DNA of 64,000 bases from positions 186,001 through 250,000 of the forward strand of contig CALSOH010000001.1 of assembly GCA_943787925.1 (NCBI GenBank), read 5' to 3'. The notes under the pieces are model-generated. The model was not told the DNA's origin. It was given only the letters and a program-made list of their open reading frames with translations, and made no database searches. The position numbers and the translations under genes were made by a program. Source of the DNA: TMED14 sp003507115 (GTDB lineage: Bacteria; Bacteroidota; Bacteroidia; Flavobacteriales; Schleiferiaceae). This document shows positions 24,009 to 33,010 of the stretch, one piece after another (the first letter of the stretch is position 1; the number at the start of each line of letters is the position of its first letter).

Positions 24009-24713
24009 ATGATTTGGGCCATTGAGCTAGGGAATACCCGGAATAAGCGCACGCGTTTTTCTCCCCACGGAGAGCAGCTTGGAGAGACTGAATTCTTTAA
24101 GCTGGACGATTGGTCATGGCTGGATTCCATGGCTGAAGGCGTTGAGCTTCGCATTGTCAATACGGCGCAGAGATTTGTGCCTGAGGATCTATCAACTGCC
24201 GTTTTAACGCAGGATAGTCCATGGCCTATGACGTGGCAGGCGGCCCCAACCATTGGATTAGATCGATGTTTGGCCGTACTAGGGGCCCGCAGGCTGCACC
24301 CAGTGGGTGATCTGGCTGTGATTTCTTGCGGGACCTGTCTAACTGGAACGTTGCTGGATGCCGCCAACACCTTGCGTGGTGGACCCATTTCCCCCGGGTG
24401 GACCATGCGCCTTGAGGCCATGGCGGCGGGGGCGCGGGTACTTCCACGTCTGTCCCCGGAGTCTTTACCCTTTAGCCCCACGGGTACGATCACGACAGAG
24501 TCGAGCATGCAGCAAGGGGCGTATCATGGAATGCTGGCCGAAATGCAGTTTTGGATTGCTTCATGGCGCCAAGAATACCCAGACGTGGCGATTTATTTAA
24601 CGGGAGGGGATGGCTCGGCTTTTGCTAAACCATTGGAAAGCGGCATCTTTGCAGCCTCAAATTTGGAAGCCCTTGGGATTTTCGCCCAGTACGATTATGA
24701 AAAGAACCTGTAA
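24009..24713 (+). CDS. coaX: Type III pantothenate kinase homologue with altered key residues
   Basis: A 234-residue protein of the ASKHA fold, of the length and order expected for CoaX, the kinase for the first step of coenzyme A synthesis. The phosphate motif is present as ELGNTRNK (residues 6-13), then GLDR, a third motif ISCGTCLTG (105-113), RGGPISPGW and LTGGDG. Two acidic positions differ from the family pattern: the DxGNT aspartate is Glu6, and the aspartate of DxGT, the catalytic base in characterised enzymes, is Ser106. Activity is therefore doubtful unless compensated. It heads an envelope-biogenesis operon; the next gene starts inside its 3' end. Confidence 0.8.
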   Translation: MIWAIELGNTRNKRTRFSPHGEQLGETEFFKLDDWSWLDSMAEGVELRIVNTAQRFVPEDLSTAVLTQDSPWPMTWQAAPTIGLDRCLAVLGARRLHPVGDLAVISCGTCLTGTLLDAANTLRGGPISPGWTMRLEAMAAGARVLPRLSPESLPFSPTGTITTESSMQQGAYHGMLAEMQFWIASWRQEYPDVAIYLTGGDGSAFAKPLESGIFAASNLEALGIFAQYDYEKNL

Positions 24714-26055
24714 GTTTCTCCCCCTTCTTCTTCTTCTCCTCGCAGGAGGCCCATGGGCCTTGGCACAAAGCGGAAGCGTGAGTCCCTATTCGTTGTATGG
24801 ACATGGATTGGTTCAGCCCAATGCCTTCGCCTATCATCAGCTTATGGGGGGAACCCAGGCCGCGGCTCACTCAGGTCTTTATGTCAATCCGGCTCAGCCA
24901 GCGAGCTATGCCAACATTCGCTACACCACCTTGGACCTAGGTGGAAGTTATCAGGGTATACACCAATCGACGAAGACAGCGAGCTTGTGGAATACCACGG
25001 GAGGATTTCGCAACATGGGCATTGCTTTCCCGCTGAAAAAATGGATGGGCTTTTCAGCCGGGGTGATGCCGTATAGTTTGACCGGCTATGACATGCTTAC
25101 GGGGGGTTCTGATCCTGATTTTGGTGAATACGTTCAACAATATCAGGGCAAGGGCGGATTCAACAAAGCACATTTTGGCGTGGGCTTTACGGCTCTGAAA
25201 TATCTCTCACTAGGAGTCAATGCCAACTATGTCTTTGGTTCTTTAGACCAAACGACGAACCTTATTTTCGTCAACAATCAATTCAACGCGGTTCGCCTCA
25301 CTCAGCGGACGTTGACTAGCGATTGGATGTGGGATGCCGGGGCGCAATTGCGCATCCCGATGGGATCTCTGCAGGCCATGCTCGGATTGACATTTCGCGA
25401 CGGTTCATCCATTCAAAGCACCTATAGCGACGTGAGTTACACCTATATATCTACGGGTTCGGGCATGGACACCCCGTTGGACACAGGTAGTGCCATCGTA
25501 GGAGAATCAGGGTTGATTTATATCCCTACCCAGATGGCCCTCGGGTTGGAAATATCGAAGCCAGTAAAAGATCTTCCGATTTCAGCTTGGTCGATCGGCG
25601 CACAATATCAGATGACGGAGCAAATGGAGTTACTCCCTTTTTGGACGGGTACTCTACCATGGCTAAGCTCAGAGCCTTGGACGCCGGTCTATGCAGAAAA
25701 CGGCCACCGCTTCTCCGTATCGGCCTCGATGATTCCCTCCTTGGCATTGCCGGGGAAGCGTTTGAAATCTTACGGGTCAGAAGTGGCGTATCGTGCGAGT
25801 TTTCAATATGAAAGCACAGGTTTGGTGCTGAACAGCACGCCGATTCACGCCTGGTTGGGCTCGGTAGGGGTTGGTCTTCCGCTCGGAGGCCGTGCCATTT
25901 TACCTGGGGATGTTAAATTTGCAACGCTTCACATTGGTGCTCAGGTGGGTACCTACGGAACGAAGCAAAATAATTTGGTCCAAGAATTCTTCACTCAGGC
26001 CGTTGTTGGGGTCACGCTCAACGATCAATGGTTTATGAAATTTAAATACCGTTAA
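24697..26055 (+). CDS. Outer membrane beta-barrel protein of unknown function
   Basis: A 452-residue exported protein. A signal peptide with a long leucine run ends near PWALAQS. The mature part is rich in alternating aromatic/hydrophobic strands (GVGFTALKYLSLGVNANYVFG, ASFQYESTGLVL) and ends in a strand with FMKFKYR, as outer membrane barrels do. It recalls the uncharacterised FadL/OmpP1-like barrels found between coaX and a TPR gene in many Bacteroidota. The ATG at 24697, inside coaX, gives the signal peptide; the longer frame from 24610 does not. Its location before lptC suggests a role in the outer membrane, but the cargo is unknown. Confidence 0.75.
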   Translation: MKRTCKFLPLLLLLLAGGPWALAQSGSVSPYSLYGHGLVQPNAFAYHQLMGGTQAAAHSGLYVNPAQPASYANIRYTTLDLGGSYQGIHQSTKTASLWNTTGGFRNMGIAFPLKKWMGFSAGVMPYSLTGYDMLTGGSDPDFGEYVQQYQGKGGFNKAHFGVGFTALKYLSLGVNANYVFGSLDQTTNLIFVNNQFNAVRLTQRTLTSDWMWDAGAQLRIPMGSLQAMLGLTFRDGSSIQSTYSDVSYTYISTGSGMDTPLDTGSAIVGESGLIYIPTQMALGLEISKPVKDLPISAWSIGAQYQMTEQMELLPFWTGTLPWLSSEPWTPVYAENGHRFSVSASMIPSLALPGKRLKSYGSEVAYRASFQYESTGLVLNSTPIHAWLGSVGVGLPLGGRAILPGDVKFATLHIGAQVGTYGTKQNNLVQEFFTQAVVGVTLNDQWFMKFKYR

Positions 26056-26060
26056 TACCT

Positions 26061-27464
26061 ATGAAGCGTTTTATAATTGTTTGTATCGCGTTGTTATCTT
26101 TTGGAGCCCAAGCCCAGCAATGGGGATCTACGGAAGCCGACAGCATTCGTTGTTTTGAGAATTACAACAACTTTGGTTCACTGTGCAATAGCAAGGAATA
26201 TCTGCAAGCGTATGAGCCCTGGTTATTGGTGTACACCACCTGTCCTCAAGCCAGCGAGGTAGTCTACAAGTTTGCCCCTAAAATTTTTGACGCGAAAATC
26301 AAAGCAGCCGTGGATCCTGCCCAAAAGCAGGCTCTCATTGATGACTTGATGGCCATGTATGATGATTGGAATCGCTATTATCCGGGGAATGAGGCCAAGA
26401 TTCTGGGTCAAAAAGCCAATGACTACTACGAGTATCATCCCAAAGACAGTTACCAGGCATTCCAAATGTTCAACGCGGCCTTGGCGATCAATCCGGGAGA
26501 AATTCAGCCATTATATCTCAATAACTACTTCAACGCGGCCATCGCCCTGTACAAGGTGGACACCTTGGATTCCGAAGGTCTATTGAATGCATATGGAGCG
26601 GTTGGGGAAGCCATCGAAATTCAGTCGGACAATTGGAACCGCGAGATTACCAGCTTGACGGAGAAGGACACTTTGGGAACCATTACATCACGCGAAAAAC
26701 GGGTGCTCGACATTGACAAGCGCCTCTTGGAGCAATCCAACAAACTCATTGGTAACATTGAGCGCGGTTTGGCTCCTTTGTTGACCTGCGACCGCATGGG
26801 CTTAATCTACAACCAAGAAAACTTCGATAAGCATGCCGAGGATGCCGCCTGGTTGCGTCGGGCAGAAAAGCTGCTTTCCAAAGAGCGCACGGATACAGCC
26901 GGTACCTCTGATTGTACAGACAACCCCATTTATTATCAAGTGGCACAGTCCCTCTATGATTTGGATCCGTCTGCTCAGGCCGCCCGATCCATGGGAGTTT
27001 TGAGTATCAAGAACGAGAAATACGACGATGCCTTGAAGTACTTCACCGACGCCATTGCCCTAGAGGCAGATCCTTTGAAAAAGTCGCGGGACTACCTGCG
27101 ATTGGCGGCAATCCATCTCAAATTGGGCAACTTGGTGGCTGCAAAGAGCGATTGTGCGAACGCCGTTCGCGCCAACGAGAACTCGGGCGAGGCCTACTTG
27201 ATGTGGGCGAATGTCTATGCTTCGGCAGCTGGAACGTGCGGGAACAACGTGTTTGAAAAGAATGCGGTTTACTGGGCCGCCATTGACAAGGCGAACCGTG
27301 CTAAGAGTGTCGATCCAAGTATAGCTGCCCGTGTGGATAGAACGATTGTGAATCTGCGCGCGGGCATTCCGGATAAGAGCATTTCCTTCCAGTTTAATTA
27401 CAAAGAGGGAGACCGCTACACCATTGGATGTTGGATTAATGAAACCGTTACGGTCCGTTTCTAA
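26061..27464 (+). CDS. Periplasmic TPR-repeat protein
   Basis: A 467-residue protein with a signal peptide (MKRFIIVCIALLSFGAQAQ). TPR-like helical repeats are clearest in the C-terminal third: MGVLSIKNEKYDDALKYF, YLRLAAIHLKLGNLVAAKSD and EAYLMWANVYA. It would be a protein-interaction scaffold in the periplasm. It starts 5 bases after the outer membrane protein gene and overlaps the lptC start by about 26 bases, so the operon is tight. The order barrel-TPR-LptC is conserved in relatives to my knowledge and hints at a joint envelope role, which is inference. Confidence 0.78.
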   Translation: MKRFIIVCIALLSFGAQAQQWGSTEADSIRCFENYNNFGSLCNSKEYLQAYEPWLLVYTTCPQASEVVYKFAPKIFDAKIKAAVDPAQKQALIDDLMAMYDDWNRYYPGNEAKILGQKANDYYEYHPKDSYQAFQMFNAALAINPGEIQPLYLNNYFNAAIALYKVDTLDSEGLLNAYGAVGEAIEIQSDNWNREITSLTEKDTLGTITSREKRVLDIDKRLLEQSNKLIGNIERGLAPLLTCDRMGLIYNQENFDKHAEDAAWLRRAEKLLSKERTDTAGTSDCTDNPIYYQVAQSLYDLDPSAQAARSMGVLSIKNEKYDDALKYFTDAIALEADPLKKSRDYLRLAAIHLKLGNLVAAKSDCANAVRANENSGEAYLMWANVYASAAGTCGNNVFEKNAVYWAAIDKANRAKSVDPSIAARVDRTIVNLRAGIPDKSISFQFNYKEGDRYTIGCWINETVTVRF

Positions 27465-28041
27465 CACGGTGGGGAAGCAACCAAGCATACCATTCAAGGG
27501 GGCCTTCTGGGCTCCCTTGTTGTTGGCAGCCGGGGCTTGTTCCAACGACGAGGTGGCGGTGAGCCAGCTAGCGCAGTCGTTTCAAGGTGCTATGGTGGAG
27601 CAGGAGCATGTACAGATTATCTACAGCGATAGTGGCCTCGCCAAAATTCGTGTGGATGCGGGACTTTTAGAAGATTATTCAGAGGCAGAGGAATGGCCCC
27701 GCCAGGTATTTCGCCAAGGCTTTCGGGTGAGCATCCTAAACGCTCGTGGGGCCGAGACAGGCTACCTCAAGGCCGATAAAGCGGTGCGGCGCATGTCCGA
27801 CCAAGTTTGGGTACTGACTGGGGATGTAGAGGTCGTCCAAGACGGAGGCAACGCCTTGTACACATCTGCGATGGAATGGGACCGTGTGAAACAAGAATTT
27901 CGAAGCGAATCCGAAGTCCGCATTCTCGACAAAGGCGAAGAAGTGCAAGGAAAAGGCTTTGTGGCACGAGAAGATTTGTCGCAATACACCATCTTTGCAG
28001 TGTCCGGCCACTTTGAAGGCGACGAAAATAACCTCGAATGA
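27439..28041 (+). CDS. lptC: LPS export protein LptC (lipoprotein-like)
   Basis: A 200-residue protein of the LptC/OstA-like fold that carries LPS from the LptBFG transporter to the periplasmic bridge. A hydrophobic segment ending LLLAAGACSND looks like a lipoprotein signal with Cys as the lipidated residue. The body has repeated beta strands such as VQIIYSDSGLAKIRVDA, ETGYLKADKAVRRMSDQVWVLTGDVEVV and YTSAMEWDRVKQEF, typical of the jelly-roll. I prefer the ATG at 27439 over 27424 because it leads directly into the basic signal region. It overlaps the next gene in an ATGA. Confidence 0.82.
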   Translation: MKPLRSVSNTVGKQPSIPFKGAFWAPLLLAAGACSNDEVAVSQLAQSFQGAMVEQEHVQIIYSDSGLAKIRVDAGLLEDYSEAEEWPRQVFRQGFRVSILNARGAETGYLKADKAVRRMSDQVWVLTGDVEVVQDGGNALYTSAMEWDRVKQEFRSESEVRILDKGEEVQGKGFVAREDLSQYTIFAVSGHFEGDENNLE

Positions 28042-28271
28042 AACCAAACTTTGCCCGCCGCAGCCTCCGCACCGTTGAATGGGTCTGGATGGTGATTGGG
28101 TTGCTCTCCCTCGAAACGATTTACAGCCAATGGAATGAGGATCGCAATAGGGCCTACATGTTCATTCTATTTGCCTTTTTGGGCTTTTTTATGTTTGGTC
28201 TTCGCCGCAAACAGCGCAAGACGATGGAAGCGCGTTGGAAATCCCACGACGAGGCTTCCAAGCCATCATGA
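28038..28271 (+). CDS. Small protein with two membrane helices, unknown function
   Basis: A 77-residue protein: basic N-terminus, helix 1 about residues 13-29, a short polar loop (SQWNEDRNR) and helix 2 about residues 39-54 (MFILFAFLGFFMFG), then a very basic tail. It overlaps lptC and the following CNNM gene by ATGA at both ends, which strongly supports a real, coupled gene. Similar small two-helix proteins stand at this place in relatives, but I know no function. Confidence 0.65.
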   Translation: MKPNFARRSLRTVEWVWMVIGLLSLETIYSQWNEDRNRAYMFILFAFLGFFMFGLRRKQRKTMEARWKSHDEASKPS

Positions 28272-29512
28272 GCAACGGTTTAGTCCTTCTCTGTGCTTTG
28301 GTTTTCTCTGCCTTTTTCTCGGGTATGGAAATCGCCTACTTGAGCGCAAACCGTCTTCAGATTGAGATTGAAACAAAGCGCTCGACCCTCCTCGGGAGGT
28401 GGTTGGCCTACCTCATTGCCCATCCAGGCCATTATATCGGCGCTATGCTCATGGGGAACACCTTGGCTTTGGTTGTCGTCGGCCTCAAGACGGCCGCCAT
28501 TCTCGATCCTTGGCTATTGAAATATATGGGTACCGGGTGGGCGGTGACCCTAGAGACTTTAGGATCCACCATTGTCGTGCTTTTTGTCGCGGAATATTTA
28601 CCCAAAGCCTTTTTCCGCCATCGGGCCAATGATTCCTTGCGCTGGTTTACGGTGCCTTTGATGGGGATCTACTTTTTGCTTTGGCCTCTCGTTGAAATCC
28701 TCACGCGACTCAGCCGTTTGTTTCTCCGTCGTATGGGTCGAGACATTCAGTCGGTGCGAGAACCCGTTGTCTTTGGACGTGCGGATTTGGACCACTACCT
28801 GGAAGAGGGAAGTTCAGCCGAAGAGGTGGAGCCTGAAATAGAACTCTTTCGAAATGCGCTGGACTTTGGTGATACGAAGGTGCGGTCCTGCATGGTGCCG
28901 CGTACTGAGATATGCGCCGTGCCCGCGGACATCACGATGGATGACCTCCGTGACCAATTCACTCAGACAGGCTTTTCCAAATTGGTGGTCTACCGGGAGA
29001 CCGTCGATGATGCATTTGCCTATGTGCATGCCTTTGGCTTGTTCCGCCGACCCAAAAGACTAGCCTCCATCCTGACGCCCCTGTCCTTCGTGCCCGAGAC
29101 GATGAGTGCTCAGGAGGTCTTTAAAATGTTGATTCGGGAGAAGCGATCCATGGCTTCGGTGGTCGATGACCTCGGCTCTCTCACGGGGATTGTCACCCTA
29201 GAGGACGTGGTGGAGGAGCTCTTTGGTGAAATTGATGACGAGCACGATAGCGACGTGCGAACGGAAGAAGTGCTTCCCAATGGAACCTGGCGGTTGGATG
29301 CTTCGCTCGAAGTGGACCATCTCAACGAAACCTATGGCTTTGATTGGCCAGAGGACGATGGATACAGCACCTTGGGGGGATTGATCGCAGATCACCTTGG
29401 CCATTTGCCTGTGGAAGGGGAGACCTTACAACTCGGGAATTGGGTCTTCAGCATTGAAACGATGGATGCTCAGCGCATTGCCTGCGTGATTGTCTCGAAA
29501 GATCAAGATTAA
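28268..29512 (+). CDS. CNNM/CorC-type transporter-associated protein (hemolysin family)
   Basis: A 414-residue membrane protein with three parts. The N-terminal DUF21/CNNM membrane domain (about 1-180) starts GLVLLCALVFSAFFSGMEIAYLSANR. The CBS-domain pair includes SCMVPRTEICAVPADITMDDLRDQF and the conserved MASVVDDLGSLTGIVTLEDVVEELFGEI. A C-terminal CorC_HlyC domain ends NWVFSIETMDAQRIACV. Members act in Mg2+/Co2+ transport; the old name hemolysin is not supported by function. It starts in an ATGA with the preceding small gene and ends the operon headed by coaX. Confidence 0.88.
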   Translation: MSNGLVLLCALVFSAFFSGMEIAYLSANRLQIEIETKRSTLLGRWLAYLIAHPGHYIGAMLMGNTLALVVVGLKTAAILDPWLLKYMGTGWAVTLETLGSTIVVLFVAEYLPKAFFRHRANDSLRWFTVPLMGIYFLLWPLVEILTRLSRLFLRRMGRDIQSVREPVVFGRADLDHYLEEGSSAEEVEPEIELFRNALDFGDTKVRSCMVPRTEICAVPADITMDDLRDQFTQTGFSKLVVYRETVDDAFAYVHAFGLFRRPKRLASILTPLSFVPETMSAQEVFKMLIREKRSMASVVDDLGSLTGIVTLEDVVEELFGEIDDEHDSDVRTEEVLPNGTWRLDASLEVDHLNETYGFDWPEDDGYSTLGGLIADHLGHLPVEGETLQLGNWVFSIETMDAQRIACVIVSKDQD

Positions 29513-29550
29513 GTCCAACATTTATTGCTGTGTGCGGGCAATCTGATTTG

Positions 29551-29558
29551 TATATTCG
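29551..29558 (+). promoter_or_regulatory. -7 element of the ppiD promoter (TATATTCG)
   Basis: TAnnTTTG with one change, 21 bases before the ATG at 29580. Confidence 0.45.
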
Positions 29559-29579
29559 CACCCTTATTTTCTACGCATT

Positions 29580-31661
29580 ATGGGTATGTTTGATCGCCTC
29601 CGCCGTCGTTCCGGCTTAGTCATTGTCGCCATAGGTTTTGCCTTGGGCGCATTCATTTTAGGAGAATTCTTTTCTTCCGGCTCCGTCTTATTCAATGGAG
29701 ACCAGGATGCCGTTGGATTCATCAACGGAGAAAAAATCTCCGCGATGGATTTCAATCGGGAAATGGAGGACCTCCGCGTGAACAACCCGCAGATGGCGAA
29801 CATGGGGAGCATGCAGCTTTCCCAAATGGTCTGGAACCAGCAGTTACAGAACCGATTGATTGGTGAGTTACAGGCCACCTTGGGCTTTACCGTCTCAACG
29901 GAAGAATTGTGGGACGCCATCATCGCCAATCCCAGTATCCAATCGATGGAAGGCTTCCGCGATCCGAATACAGGGCGTTTCAATCCCGAATTGCTGAAGT
30001 CTGCCTTGGCAAACTTGCGAGATAACAAAGACGCGAGTCAAGAAGCGACCGATCAGTGGTTGAACTGGGTCAATTTCGAGCAGGATGTTCGCAATGAGGC
30101 TCTCTCCAACAAATTCTACACGGCGGTAAAGCAAGGCTTGCGCACCCCCGTTTCGGTCTATCAGCACACCATGGCGCGTCAAACCCGCCAAGCGGAAATC
30201 GAATGGTCCGGTCTATTGGTGAACAGTATCCAGGATTCCTTGGTCGAAGTGACCGAGGCGGATTTCAAAGCGGTTTACGCGGAAAACAAAGAAAGCTTTA
30301 AGGTGGTCAACGAGCTTCGAGACCTCTACTTTGCCAATTTCCCCATCGCCCCCTCGCAGTCAGACCGCGATGCGGTGTTGGCTGAATTGGCTGAGATGCA
30401 AGTGGAATTGGCGGCCAGCACGGACGACTCGGCCTATGTTATGGCGAATAGCGATGTGCCTTTCCAAGATGCCTTCTTTGGCTTGGAGCGGTTGGATGAG
30501 TCGTTGAAGACCGCCATAGAGGGACAGCCTACGGGATTTGTGAGCGGGCCTATTGAAATTGGGCCAGGTTATCAAATTGTCAAGGTCATGAGCCGCCGTA
30601 ACATGCCCGATTCCGTTTCAGCACGCCACATTTTGGTTTCTTTTGCAGGTGCTGAGCGCTCTCAAGCGACGCGGGACTTTGCCACCGCTAAGACCATTGC
30701 GGACTCCTTGCTCGCTGGCATCAATTCAGGTTCCTTAAACTTTGATGCTGTCGCAAGCTCGTTCAATGACGACGTCGTTGCTAGCATGAAAGGCGGGGAC
30801 CTCGGTTGGTTCAAGTCAGGAATGATGGCCAAGCCATTTGAAGATTATTGCTTCCGTCAGAGCACCGGCTCTACGGGATTGGTTTTCACCAACTTTGGAT
30901 ACCACATTATCAACGTCACGGGCCAGCGCGGCGCGGTTCCCTCTGTGCAGCTCGCCCAAGTCTTCCGCCGTGTAAATGTCTCGAAGGAGACGGAGCAAAA
31001 CATCTATACCCAAGCGGCTGAGTTCGCCAAGGCGATTCAAGCGGGCGAGGATGCTCAATCCGTATCCAACCGTTTCAATGTGCCTTTGTTGCCCAACAAG
31101 AATACGGCCGCTACCGACCAAACCATTGTCGGACTGGGCGAAAGCCGTGAAGTCATTCGTTGGGCCTTTAATGCCGAGCGCAGCCTGAACGAAGTGGGCG
31201 TCATCAACAACAATTACCAGAACTATGTGGTCACTCAGCTGACCGCCGTCTATGAGCCGGGCTACAAGTCGGTGGATGAAGTACGCGACGAATTGCGCAT
31301 GTTGGCCACCAACCACGCTAAAGTGCGTTACCTCAAGTCTCAGTGGGATACCATGAAGCCGGCGGCTCAAAAGGCCACGGTGAGCCTGTCCAGCCTCTTC
31401 TTGCCGGGTGCAGGCCGTGAAGCGCGCATTGTGGGTGCCGCGGTGGGTTCCCCCGTTGGATTTACCTCCGGCGTATTGGATGGCCTCAATGGTGTCTACC
31501 AATTCAAGGTTTTGAACATCATTGAGAATCCTGGCTTGAATGCCAACGCCGGCGACGTCGCCGCACAAAACAACCAGTTGCGCCAACGTGTGCAGTCCGC
31601 CTTGTTCCAGGCATTGATTGACGGGGCCGATGTGGAAGACTACCGCGGAAAGTTCTACTGA
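29580..31661 (+). CDS. ppiD: Membrane-anchored peptidyl-prolyl isomerase (PpiD/SurA type)
   Basis: A 693-residue periplasmic chaperone. A single N-terminal helix (about residues 12-32, RSGLVIVAIGFALGAFILG) anchors it. A SurA_N-like chaperone region follows (VGFINGEKISAMDFNREMEDL and onward), then a parvulin PPIase domain around 345-450 (SVSARHILVSFAG, GDLGWFKSGMMAKPFEDYCF, FTNFGYHIINV). A long C-terminal helical part follows. It helps fold outer membrane proteins. It has its own promoter but continues the envelope theme of the preceding operon, and a strong bidirectional terminator follows. Confidence 0.9.
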   Translation: MGMFDRLRRRSGLVIVAIGFALGAFILGEFFSSGSVLFNGDQDAVGFINGEKISAMDFNREMEDLRVNNPQMANMGSMQLSQMVWNQQLQNRLIGELQATLGFTVSTEELWDAIIANPSIQSMEGFRDPNTGRFNPELLKSALANLRDNKDASQEATDQWLNWVNFEQDVRNEALSNKFYTAVKQGLRTPVSVYQHTMARQTRQAEIEWSGLLVNSIQDSLVEVTEADFKAVYAENKESFKVVNELRDLYFANFPIAPSQSDRDAVLAELAEMQVELAASTDDSAYVMANSDVPFQDAFFGLERLDESLKTAIEGQPTGFVSGPIEIGPGYQIVKVMSRRNMPDSVSARHILVSFAGAERSQATRDFATAKTIADSLLAGINSGSLNFDAVASSFNDDVVASMKGGDLGWFKSGMMAKPFEDYCFRQSTGSTGLVFTNFGYHIINVTGQRGAVPSVQLAQVFRRVNVSKETEQNIYTQAAEFAKAIQAGEDAQSVSNRFNVPLLPNKNTAATDQTIVGLGESREVIRWAFNAERSLNEVGVINNNYQNYVVTQLTAVYEPGYKSVDEVRDELRMLATNHAKVRYLKSQWDTMKPAAQKATVSLSSLFLPGAGREARIVGAAVGSPVGFTSGVLDGLNGVYQFKVLNIIENPGLNANAGDVAAQNNQLRQRVQSALFQALIDGADVEDYRGKFY

Positions 31662-31680
31662 GCCGAGCGCCGAGACAAAA

Positions 31681-31711
31681 AAAGGGGCACCCAGCGGGTG
31701 CCCCTTTTTTT
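31681..31711. terminator. Bidirectional intrinsic terminator between ppiD and rodA
   Basis: GGGGCACCC pairs with GGGTGCCCC around a 3-base loop (31684-31704), with an A run before and a T run after. It closes the convergent ppiD and rodA transcripts. Confidence 0.92.
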
Positions 31712-31732
31712 ATGCCCGCCCAGTCGAGGTGC

Positions 31733-33010
31733 TTAGAGTGTATTCCAACGTTGAGAATCTAGCCGCAGGAATATAAAAAGCATCAGGGTGAAGGCCCATA
31801 GGGACGAGCCCCCGTAACTGAAGAAGGGGAGCGGTATGCCTATGACAGGCACCAAACCGAGCGTCATGCCAATATTTACCAAGAAGTGGATGAGCAAAAT
31901 GGAGGCAATCCCAAATCCGTAAATTCGTGAGAACGCCTCTTTTTGACGCTCGGCGAGGTATAGAATGCGACCTATGAGTCCCGCAAAGGCGAGTAGGACG
32001 ACGAAAGAACCGAGAAATCCCCATTCCTCGCCCACCGTGCAGAAGATATAATCGGTGGTCTGGGCTGGGACAAAATTTAACTTTGTTTGAGTTCCCTGCA
32101 TGTATCCTTTGCCCATGAAGCCTCCCGACCCGATGGCAATAAGTGACTGGGCTGTTTGGTAACCGGCAGCATTGGGTTGGTCAATTTGGCCCAAAAGAAG
32201 CTGAACTCGAACCTTTTGGTGTGGCTGCAGGACCGTATTGAAGACTTGATTTACGGTCAAGGCCCAACCCATAGCTAAAAGTCCATACCAAAGAGCTGGG
32301 TGACGCAGGACAATTCGCCATTTCAGTCTACGCTGAAGCCGATCGAGCCCCAAGGCAAGCAAAATGCTCAATGCAATGAGAATCAAGACGGTCTCACTGG
32401 AGAACGCCAGAGCAAGTACGGAGACGACCATGGCTCCCAATCCGAGAAATATGAAGTAACCCGGAAGTCCTTCCCGGTAAAAAACGAGCATAAAGCCAAG
32501 AAAAACGATGGCAGATCCGGTATCTGGCTGGAGAAGGATGAGTCCCATGGGTAGAAAGGCCGAGATCGCGGGCACCCATCGGAATCGCCAATGGCGCAAA
32601 TCTACCCCTCGTTGCGAGAGCATTCGAGCACACATCAATGCGGCGCCCATTTTGGCAAATTCGGAAGGCTGTAGTCCGAATCCTCCGATTTCAAGCCAAC
32701 TCTTATTTCCACCCACCTCTTTTCCCGCCACCAAGACGGCCAGCAGCAAAGCGAGGGTCACGAGGTAGATTGGTACGGTGAGCACTTCAAATAGTCTCGT
32801 ATCGCTGAGCAACACGATAAGAATCAATAAGGCGCTAAGTCCCATGAACAATAATTGGCGTCCTGCCTCATTGTTCCAGTCCCATCCAAAGCCTTGGATC
32901 TCGGGATTCACCGTGGCATAGATGTTCATCCATCCGAAGATGACCAAGAATAAGAAAAGACCGACACTGAGTCCATCCAACTTTCCAAACCAACTACTCT
33001 GGCGCTGCAT
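31733..33010 (-). CDS. rodA: Peptidoglycan glycosyltransferase RodA (SEDS family)
   Basis: A 425-residue polytopic membrane protein that polymerises lipid II during side-wall growth, working with PBP2. SEDS features are clear: about ten helices, FGLQPSEFAKMGAALMCARM, LLQPDTGSAIVFLGFMLVFY and a C-terminal GVPVIGIPLPFFSYGGSS-like stretch (VPVIGIPLPFFSYGGSS). Its ATG overlaps the mrdA stop by one base (TGATG), so the pair is coupled. It is the last gene of the purH-mreB-mreC-mreD-mrdA-rodA operon. Confidence 0.95.
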   Translation of the reverse strand: MQRQSSWFGKLDGLSVGLFLFLVIFGWMNIYATVNPEIQGFGWDWNNEAGRQLLFMGLSALLILIVLLSDTRLFEVLTVPIYLVTLALLLAVLVAGKEVGGNKSWLEIGGFGLQPSEFAKMGAALMCARMLSQRGVDLRHWRFRWVPAISAFLPMGLILLQPDTGSAIVFLGFMLVFYREGLPGYFIFLGLGAMVVSVLALAFSSETVLILIALSILLALGLDRLQRRLKWRIVLRHPALWYGLLAMGWALTVNQVFNTVLQPHQKVRVQLLLGQIDQPNAAGYQTAQSLIAIGSGGFMGKGYMQGTQTKLNFVPAQTTDYIFCTVGEEWGFLGSFVVLLAFAGLIGRILYLAERQKEAFSRIYGFGIASILLIHFLVNIGMTLGLVPVIGIPLPFFSYGGSSLWAFTLMLFIFLRLDSQRWNTL

